From positions 1-5,178 of the forward strand of contig DIUG01000015.1 in assembly GCA_002422305.1 (NCBI GenBank): 5,178 nucleotides of DNA. The letters run 5' to 3'. This DNA is from Patescibacteria group bacterium UBA6164. Lineage in GTDB: Bacteria; Patescibacteriota; Gracilibacteria; BD1-5; UBA6164. Within the stretch, counting starts at the first letter, position 1. Every line of letters begins with the position of its first letter. This document shows, piece after piece, positions 1-5,178 of the stretch. The notes beneath the pieces are model-generated. The model saw only the letters and a program-made list of their open reading frames with translations, ran no database searches and had not been told where the DNA came from. A program made the position numbers and the translations under genes.

Positions 1-188
1 CAACGATGCACAAAATGTATTATAATTTCTATGATATATTTTAAAATAAAACTTTACTTTTACCTTTTTATTCATATAATCCCGTTATCTGAAAATGTTA
101 TTTATAAATAAAATATAGAATATTAATTATTTTATATTTTATTTCATTTATTCATTGTTCATTTATATATTAATTATTAACTATTTTT
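1..188. other. AT-rich leader upstream of bipA, no certain gene
   Basis: No gene can be assigned with confidence here. Bases 1-25 on the plus strand could be the 3' end of an upstream gene: one frame reads NDAQNVL and then TAA, and these bases are less AT-rich than what follows. On the minus strand an ATG at 75-73 opens a 25-codon frame that runs off the window edge (begins MNKKVKVKFYFK). Both are too short to judge, since open frames are common in DNA this AT-rich with only TAA and TAG as stops. A TATAAT sits at 21-26, but any -35 box would lie outside the window. The last 25 bases before bipA contain no Shine-Dalgarno-like purine run. Confidence 0.3.
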
Positions 189-1988
189 ATGTCATTTAGA
201 AATATAGCAATTATTGCCCATGTTGATCATGGTAAAACTACATTAGTTGATGAACTATTAAAGGCTGATGATAATTTTGATACTAGAGTAGGACTTGAAG
301 TTTGTGCAATGGATTCAAATGCTCAAGAAAAAGAAAGAGGTATTACGATTTACTCAAAAAATACTGGTATTACTTATAAAGGTAATAAAATAAATATTGT
401 TGATACTCCTTGACATGCTGATTTTGGTTCAGAAGTAGAAAGAGTACTTAGAACGGTTGATAGTGTTTGTTTAGTAGTTGATGCTTACGAAGGTCCTATG
501 CCTCAAACAAAGTTTGTACTAAAAAAATCACTTGAATTATGATTACATCCAGTTGTAGTTATTAATAAAATGGATAAACCGTCTGCTAGAGCTGAATGGG
601 TAATTGATCAATTATTTGATTTATTTGTACAATTAGGTGCTACTGATGAACAATTAGAACACTTAAATGAACCAGTTTATGCTATAGCTAGAGAAGGTTT
701 AGCTTGGACTGATGAAAATCCAGAAAGAAAAGATATAAAACCTTTATTAGATTTTGTTCTTAGTAAAGTTCCTGAAGCTCCTAATAATTCGCAAGCTCCT
801 TTTAAAATGCAAATTGCTAACTTAGGTTTTGATAATTTTTTATGAAGACTAGGTATTGGTAGAATATATGAATGAGTAGTAAAAATTGGTCAAGAAGTAT
901 TTGTTACTTCAAATGATTGAAAAAAAAGAAAAGGTAAAATTACTGAAATATTAACAAATGAATGATTAATAAAAATAAAAACTAAAGAAGCTTATGCTTG
1001 AGATATTATAACAATTGCTGGTATTCCTGATATATTCGTAGGTGAAACTGTTTCTTGAGTGGAAAATGCAGAACCTATGCCTGCAATTACAATTGATGAA
1101 CCTACTTTAAAAATGGAATTTTTAGTAAATAATTCTCCTTTTGCTGGTAGAGAAGGTAAATTTGTTACTTCTAGACAAATAAGAGATAGATTAGAAAAAG
1201 AATTAGAAACAAATGTATGATTAAAAATAGATTTTGATTCTGGTGATAATTATGAAGTAGCTGGTAGATGAGAACTTCATTTATCTGTTCTTATAGAAAC
1301 TATGAGAAGAGAATGATTTGAATTACAAGTTTGAGCTCCTGTTGTTATAATGCATGAAGAAAATGGAAAAAAAATGGAACCTATTGAAAATGTATCAGTT
1401 TCAGTTCCTGCTTGAAATGAATGAGTCGTTATTGCTGAACTAGGTAAAAGAAAAGGTTTAATGTCTAATATGATAGAAAATAATTGAATAGTAAGTTTAG
1501 AATTTAGAGTACCTACTAGATGATTATTAGGTTTCAAATCTGAATTTACAACAATGACAAAAGGTGAAGGTTTACTTTCAAGCTCATTTGATTGTTTTGA
1601 AGAATATAAAGGTCCTATAGAAAAAAGATCTGTATGATCAATGATTTCTATGGAAAATGGTAAAACAATGGCATATTCTTTATTTAATTTACAAGATAGA
1701 GGTACTATATTTGTTCAACCTGCAACTGAAATATATGAATGAATGATTATTTGAGAATCAAATAAAGGTCAAGATTTAAGTGTAAATTCAACTAAAAATA
1801 AAAAACTTACAAATGTAAGAGCATCTGGAACGGATGAAGCATTAAAACTTATACCACCTAAAATAATGACTCTTGAAGAAGCTATTGATTATATTTCAGG
1901 TGATGAATATGTAGAAGTAACTCCTCTTTCTATAAGATTAAGAAAAAAATTTCTAACTGAAGGTGAGAGAAAAAGAAATAAAAAATAG
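189..1988 (+). CDS. bipA: BipA/TypA ribosome-associated translational GTPase (TGA read as Gly)
   Basis: This is a complete 599-residue BipA/TypA, close to the usual 600-615, ending in TAG. BipA is an EF-G-like GTPase that binds the ribosome and helps 50S assembly and stress adaptation. The GTPase motifs are visible: P-loop AHVDHGKTT (10-18), switch I RGITI (50-54), DTPGH (72-76) and NKMD (126-129). The usual G5 SAL is replaced by AIA in YAIAREG. Later family blocks include [44 protein letters not shown] and a C-terminal EVTPLSIRLRKK. Nineteen in-frame TGA codons all fall where the family has or tolerates glycine, and tryptophan uses TGG (AEW, LAW). Read with the standard code, the gene breaks into fragments. 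Arginine is always AGA. The start is fixed by the family N-terminus, with no Shine-Dalgarno before it. It stands alone and converges on the DGR genes. Confidence 0.97.
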
Positions 1989-2010
1989 AAATATTTAAAA
2001 ATGAAATATA

Positions 2011-2130
2011 TTATACTGAAAAGATTTAAAAAACTTAGTAATCTTCAAGGGGCTAAAGCCACCTTGTTGACAGCTTGTTAACAGAAGGCTTTAGCCTTTT
2101 GTCTAAGATTTTAAAGTAATTTTAGTATAA
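2011..2130. repeat. 120-nt near-palindromic element (structured RNA or MITE/REP-like)
   Basis: The stretch just after bipA folds into one long interrupted hairpin. The outer arm 2011-2022 pairs with 2120-2130 (TTATACT with AGTATAA, a one-base bulge, then AAAA with TTTT). The middle arm 2033-2045 pairs imperfectly with 2105-2117. The inner arm AAGGGGCTAAAGCC (2047-2060) pairs over 14 bp, with two G-T pairs, with GGCTTTAGCCTTTT (2087-2100). The loop itself contains TGTTGAC and GTTAACA, which can pair. The inner arm is far more GC-rich than its surroundings. It does not look like 4.5S, 6S or tmRNA. A REP/MITE-type mobile repeat or a small structured RNA in the bipA 3' UTR are both possible. Confidence 0.6.
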
Positions 2131-2165
2131 ATAAGATAAAGTAAAAACTTTGTCTTATTTTTTTT
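2131..2165 (+). terminator. Rho-independent terminator after bipA
   Basis: A 12-bp stem (ATAAGATAAAGT at 2131-2142 with ACTTTGTCTTAT at 2147-2158, one T-G pair) closes a four-A loop and runs straight into a tract of eight T (2158-2165). It should end rightward transcription from bipA and the palindromic element before it. On the minus strand the same stem is followed by TTTATAC, so it may weakly stop leftward transcription from avd as well, which suits its position between convergent genes. Confidence 0.85.
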
Positions 2166-2264
2166 AAAAAAATACTAAAAAACAGCTCTTTTGTAGAAGA
2201 AAAATTAAAAAATAGTTTTAAAAAAAAATGATGAGAAAAATAATAATATAAGTACAATAAAAAA

Positions 2265-2606
2265 TTATTTATTCCAACATTTAACCATTTTTTTTACTTT
2301 TACTAATATTTCTAAATATTCTAAGTAATTTTGTGTTTTTCATAATATTTTTAAATCATTAGCTATATTTATAAATATAGTAAGTTTTTCAAGTTTTTGT
2401 TCTAAATCTAAAAAATATTTTTTTCTATCTTTAAGTTCGAGATTATTTAAAAATATTATAAGCTCTAATATTTCTATTATTATTTCAGTTATTTTACTTC
2501 ATATAGTAAATTTATAATTTCTATCAAATTTTGATACATTAAAAAATAAACTCACTGATAAATTGTATACTTCTTTATATACATTTAAATGTTCATATCT
2601 TGCCAT
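2265..2606 (-). CDS. avd: Avd-like DGR accessory protein (four-helix bundle)
   Basis: This encodes 113 residues starting MARYEHLNVYKEVYNLSVSL and ending CWNK, with TAA as stop. Two in-frame TGA codons are read as glycine (residues 36 and 89). The N-terminal YEHLxVYKxxYxL pattern, the FDRNYKFTIGSKI segment and the heptad-like helices that follow match small four-helix-bundle proteins encoded beside DGR reverse transcriptases. In the Bordetella phage system Avd forms a basic pentameric barrel that binds the RT and is required for mutagenic retrohoming; the same role is inferred here. The ATG lies 31 nt after the last base of the TR-frame stop codon, so TR and avd are probably on one transcript, with avd the last gene of the leftward cluster. 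The leader before the ATG is A/T only, with no Shine-Dalgarno. Size, context and pattern agree; the family call rests on remembered similarity. Confidence 0.86.
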
Positions 2607-2637
2607 TTTTTATTATTTTTATATTTTATAATTTGCT

Positions 2638-2790
2638 CTAAGGACGGACTACAAACCTAGCCGATTTATTACCATTACGATTACCCGTATTATTATTATT
2701 CTGATCTCCACAACCATTGTTACCTACGATACGAGCATTTCTACCCCAATTAGAACCTGTAGTATTACCAACAGCTGAAGCTTTGTTTTA
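2638..2790 (-). other. DGR template repeat (TR)
   Basis: This non-coding template is about 39% GC (140 bases hand-counted), against about 20% around it. On the minus strand one frame, bounded by TAA (2790-2788) and TAG (2640-2638), reads 49 codons including GSNWGRNARIVGNN, DQNNNNTGNRNGNK and SARFVVRP. That is the look of a C-type-lectin variable repeat whose diversifiable positions are all still the templated AAT/AAC. Thirteen codons are AAY, eleven of them within codons 13-40. No ATG precedes it in frame, so it is a template and not a gene. It lies on the same strand as RT and avd, between them. The 3' end (TTTGTAGTCCGTCCTTAGAGC region, adenine-poor) would correspond to the initiation-of-mutagenic-homology end. 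The exact TR boundaries need the VR for comparison. Confidence 0.88.
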
Positions 2791-2871
2791 CTTCTTTTTT
2801 CTATCAATACCTATATCCATTGATAATTTAATATTTTATATCAAAAAATATAACTCTTTTTTTAACTATAA

Positions 2872-2942
2872 TAACCCATCCTTGTCCACAGTATGACCTA
2901 AAGGCCTAATTCCTTCCCTTAAGTCTAATGGAAGGAGGCTAC
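2872..2942 (+). repeat. Composite hairpin repeat, copy A
   Basis: Bases 2872-2912 match 4769-4809 at 37 of 41 positions (TAACCC, TTGTCCACAG, ATGACCTAAAGGCCTAATTC blocks). Bases 2908-2940 match the reverse complement of 5146-5178 at 32 of 33. The second half folds into a 10-bp stem with one mismatch (2912-2921 with 2926-2935, loop AGTC). It lies between the RT gene and the TR, is richer in GC than its surroundings, and belongs to a dispersed repeat family with three more copies or parts in the window. Confidence 0.85.
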
Positions 2943-3056
2943 AAAAAATAGTTTTATAGTGAGTAAAACCCAAATTATAAAAAATAAAAGGTATCTACTA
3001 CATTCCATAATAGATTTTAACCTAATTTAAGCTTTAAAATTATTTTTAAAGCTTTT
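2943..3056. terminator. Spacer after the RT gene with an 11-bp stem-loop
   Basis: Within this spacer, AAGCTTTAAAA (3029-3039) pairs perfectly with TTTTAAAGCTT (3044-3054) around a four-base loop, two bases beyond the RT stop codon. The T-run that would make it a classical terminator (3053-3058) is on the plus strand. On the RT strand the stem is followed by AAATTAGG, so it may be an mRNA 3'-end stem or a leaky stop, which would let transcription reach TR and avd. The remaining bases contain only a weak GTTTTA/TAAAAC inverted repeat (2951-2969). Confidence 0.4.
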
Positions 3057-4748
3057 TTAAGCTAAAAGTTTCTTCCATTTTATTACATATTCTATAAATT
3101 CATAATAACTTTTTTTACTAAAATCTGTTTCTTTAAAATCTAATATAAATTTTTCTTTTATATCCATATCATCAATAAATTCATTTGATGGTATTTTTTT
3201 TGCTTTATCTGTTTTCAATAAGGCATCTTTATAATAATTTAATTTTATCTCTTTTATTTTTATACTTGAATAAAATGGTATCTTACAGTTATTTTTAAAA
3301 TCATATATTTTAAATATTTCTCTATCAATTTCTCATACATTATCTTTTATTTGCTTCAATATTACTGAATTTATTTTATTTTCTTCTACTAATCAAATAA
3401 ATTTTTCTAATCATTTTTCATGAAATCAACACATTATTCTTTCTCATTTAGTTTTTGGATTAAATATAGTTAATTTTAATCCTAATTTTTCTGAAAAATA
3501 TATCGCTTGATTATCAAATATTTTATAAAAACATCAAATTTGAACTATTATAACAAAATTTTTATATTTATTTTGTACTTCCCTGTATTTTTTCAATGGC
3601 TTTTTATTAGAATCTAAAATACCAAAAATATTATTATTTTGATTTATTTTTAAAAATCATTTATTTTGTTTAAATATTATTGAATTTAATTTACTTAAAT
3701 ATTTTTTTCTCAAATTATAAGTTTTTGCTTGTTTTAATATACCTAAATATGAATTTATACTTGAAACTGTATGATTTGAAATAGACTTATTATTAATTTT
3801 TTCTTTAAATAATACTTCTTTCATAGAATTTATATTTCTTTTTCTAGGAAGAATACTCTTTTTAGCTCTTATAACATATCATATAAAATCTATATCATAG
3901 TTAATAGGAAAAAATTTTGTCTTATTTTCTGATAATTTTAATTTCAATATATTTTCTAAAAATAGTTCTATTTTTTTTAATTTTTCTTTTAATTCTTCTT
4001 TTGTTCAAAGAAGTATAAAATCATCCACATATCTATAATAATAATCTGTTTTTAAATCTCTTTTTATATAATTATCTAGTTCATTTAAATATATATTTGC
4101 AAAAAACTGACTTGTTAAATTTCATATTGGTAAACCTTTATCTTTGGGTCTATCAAAAAGACTTTTTGATTTTGGAACCATTTTATACAAAGATTTTTTT
4201 CATCTTTTTTCTACATTTTTAACAGGATCATTATATATAATTTGTTTTATAAGATATCTAAGAATTAAATAATTTTTAAAGTTTTTTTGGGTTATATGTT
4301 TTTTTACTAGACTATACAAAATATTTTTATCTATATTCATAAAAAATCATTTCAAATCTAATTGTAAATAATAATTATCATTATCTACTTTTTGTAAATC
4401 TCTAAACAATGTTTTTATTCATAACAAAGCTCATTTTCATATTCTACAACTAAAAATATTTTTATAAAATCTTTTTTCAAAATAAGGTTCTAATTCTTTA
4501 ACAACTAAATGATGTACTATTCTATCTCTAAGTTTTGAAGCAAATATTTCTCTTATTTTTGGTTTATAAGCTATAAAACAATAACTATTTCATAATTTAT
4601 ATGTTTTTTCATTTACTTCATCAAGTAATTTAATTAAATCTGTTTTTTTATATTTTAAATCATATTCCAAAAAATCTTTAGAAGATTTTTTATTTTTTAT
4701 ACAATCTAAATAAGCCTCATACAATTCTTCAATTGTAAATTTTTCCAT
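3057..4748 (-). CDS. DGR reverse transcriptase fused to a MutS domain I-like C-terminus
   Basis: This encodes 563 residues with 16 TGA codons read as glycine, including the glycine of the DGR signature. The N-terminal KPKIREIFASKLRDRIVHH is typical of DGR/retron-type RTs. Motif A is LQLDLKGFF (catalytic D131), the DGR-specific IGNLTSQ lies at 208-214, and YVDD at 240-243 supplies the other two aspartates; FIGYVI at 288-293 follows. The enzyme should copy TR RNA into cDNA with errors at adenines. Polymerase and thumb take about 360 residues, the usual DGR RT size. Residues 386-470 then align with MutS domain I: VQIGCFYKIF against the MutS MGDFYELF block, then LGLKLT, then RIMCGF and SVILKQI where MutS has PMAGxPYH and VAICEQI. 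The mismatch-stacking Phe (F407) is present, but the Glu of Phe-x-Glu is K409. The last 90 residues are unrecognised. No Shine-Dalgarno precedes the ATG. Confidence 0.96.
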
Positions 4749-4768
4749 ATATATTGAATTAATTTTAT

Positions 4769-4809
4769 TAACCCTAACTTGTCCACAGGATGACCTAAAG
4801 GCCTAATTC
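4769..4809 (+). repeat. Hairpin repeat family, copy B1 (5' half)
   Basis: This 41-nt unit is the counterpart of 2872-2912 (37/41 identical) and lies 20 nt upstream of the RT start codon. It keeps the AAAGGCCT core and the TTGTCCACA block. Unlike copy A it is not joined to the stem-loop half: 44 unrelated or rearranged bases (4810-4853) separate it from that half, and these end in a second exact copy of its first 13 bases, TAACCCTAACTTG (4841-4853). Confidence 0.85.
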
Positions 4810-4840
4810 TTTGCAACATTTTTTTAGGTAGAAATTTTAA

Positions 4841-4887
4841 TAACCCTAACTTGAATTCTTTCCCTTAAACCTAAGGGAAAGAGGCTA
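4841..4887 (+). repeat. Hairpin repeat family, copy B2 (stem-loop half)
   Basis: It begins with TAACCCTAACTTG, identical to 4769-4781, and then goes directly to the stem-loop half (AATTC to GGCTAC) seen at 2908-2942. The stem TTCCCTTA/TAAGGGAA (4859-4866 with 4871-4878) is a perfect 8 bp around a four-base loop. On the minus strand the stem-loop supplies the TAG (4872-4870) that ends the last frame of the DUF559 remnant, so repeat and gene remnant overlap. Confidence 0.8.
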
Positions 4888-5120
4888 CAATTTTATTTAA
4901 TACAATTTTAATATCTTTTTTTATTTCATAATTATTAATTCTTATTACTTTGAATCACTTATTTTTTAATAATTTTTCTTTTTCTAGATCAAGTAAATAA
5001 ATTTCTATAACTATTTTTTTTATTTTTTATTTTATCCCAAATTATTTTTTCTGATTCAGTCATATTTTTTCTCAATTTTCTAGAAATTTCTTTTATTACA
5101 TCGGGTATAACTCAAGTCAT
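4870..5120 (-). pseudogene. Decayed DUF559 (Vsr-like) endonuclease
   Basis: The start reads MTGVIPDVIKEISRKLRKN and continues MTESEKIIWDKIKNKK, with one TGA as glycine. This matches the N-terminus of DUF559 proteins (xxLRKNMTxAExxLWxxLRNKK), predicted endonucleases with a Vsr-like fold, usually about 110-120 residues. That frame stops at TAA 4961-4959 after 53 codons. A second frame picks up the family C-terminus: VIEIYLLDLEKEKLLKNKGF followed by KVIRINNYEI. After an eight-A run a third frame gives DIKIVLNKI and ends in the hairpin repeat. The central block between KNKK and VIEI, which carries the FRRQ...VDFYC catalytic region in intact relatives, is missing. With a central deletion and two frameshifts, the product cannot be active. 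It sits between inverted hairpin repeats and is upstream of, and co-oriented with, the RT gene. Confidence 0.75.
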
Positions 5121-5144
5121 ATTTATTAAATTATTATTATTTTT

Positions 5145-5178
5145 GAGCCTCCTTCCCTTAGACTTAAGGGAAGGAATT
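5145..5178 (-). repeat. Hairpin repeat family, copy C, inverted and cut by the window end
   Basis: The reverse complement matches the stem-loop half of copy A at 32 of 33 bases. The stem CCTTCCCTTA (5151-5160) and TAAGGGAAGG (5165-5174) is a perfect 10 bp with a GACT loop. It faces copy B2, so the DUF559 remnant is enclosed by inverted copies. The window ends exactly where the other half of the repeat (AGGCCTTTAGGTCAT) would be expected to begin. Confidence 0.85.

Noticed and set aside
570..845. 91-codon plus-strand ORF as a separate gene
   Set aside because: It is the piece of bipA between two TGA codons; its ATG is the Met of the NKMD motif.
1277..1537. 86-codon minus-strand open frame inside bipA
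   Set aside because: It is antisense to a fully conserved part of bipA and its translation resembles no protein family; it is open only because the plus-strand codons rarely create stops on that frame.
189..1988. TGA as tryptophan (mycoplasma-type code 4)
   Set aside because: TGA sites align with invariant glycines such as DTPGH and GRGEL, and TGG is used at tryptophan positions.
2641..2787. TR read as the end of a real protein-coding gene (a VR)
   Set aside because: The frame is closed by TAA just upstream with no start, and the AAT/AAC codons are unmutated, as in a template and not in a diversified VR.
2882..2890. TTGTCCACA here and at 4779-4787 as DnaA boxes or an origin
   Set aside because: Each is one base off the consensus, but both are simply the same position of a repeated element; there is no cluster, no dnaA/dnaN and no unwinding region tied to them.
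4749..4768. Promoter for the RT operon
   Set aside because: A TGGACA and a TAAAAT occur upstream, but with a spacing of only 12 bases; in DNA this AT-rich, isolated -10-like strings carry no weight.
2872..5178. CRISPR array or IS element to explain the repeats
   Set aside because: The copies are few, irregularly spaced and in both orientations, and no transposase or cas gene is present.

Overview
The window comes from a bacterium that reads TGA as glycine (translation table 25), the code of the candidate phyla SR1/Absconditabacteria and Gracilibacteria. In the bipA gene, 19 in-frame TGA codons fall on glycines conserved in the family (for example DTPGH and GRGELHLS), while TGG is kept for tryptophan. 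The reverse transcriptase reads through 16 more TGA codons and avd through two. The DNA is very AT-rich (genes roughly 20-30% GC), and no gene start has a visible Shine-Dalgarno sequence.

Layout: 1-188 is AT-rich with no certain gene. 189-1988 (+) is a complete bipA/typA translational GTPase. 2011-2130 is a 120-nt near-palindromic element, followed by a strong hairpin terminator at 2131-2165 between bipA and the convergent leftward genes. From 4748 down to 2265, all on the minus strand, lies most of a diversity-generating retroelement (DGR): a reverse transcriptase (4748-3057), a template repeat TR (about 2787-2641) and an avd accessory gene (2606-2265). The gene for the diversified protein, with its variable repeat VR, is not in the window. 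At 5120-4870 (-) is a decayed DUF559 (Vsr-like) endonuclease gene between inverted hairpin repeats. Related repeat copies lie on both sides of the reverse transcriptase gene.

How the parts work together: the RT should copy the TR RNA with random substitutions at adenines, helped by Avd, and the cDNA would replace the VR of a target gene elsewhere. The TR can be read in one frame as a C-type-lectin-like VR segment rich in AAT/AAC codons.

The most unusual feature is the RT C-terminus. After the polymerase (about residues 1-360), residues 386-470 resemble the mismatch-binding domain I of MutS, with the Phe-x-Glu mismatch reader changed to Phe-x-Lys. A mutagenic reverse transcriptase fused to a mismatch-reading fold suggests a specialised way of handling the TR/VR heteroduplex.
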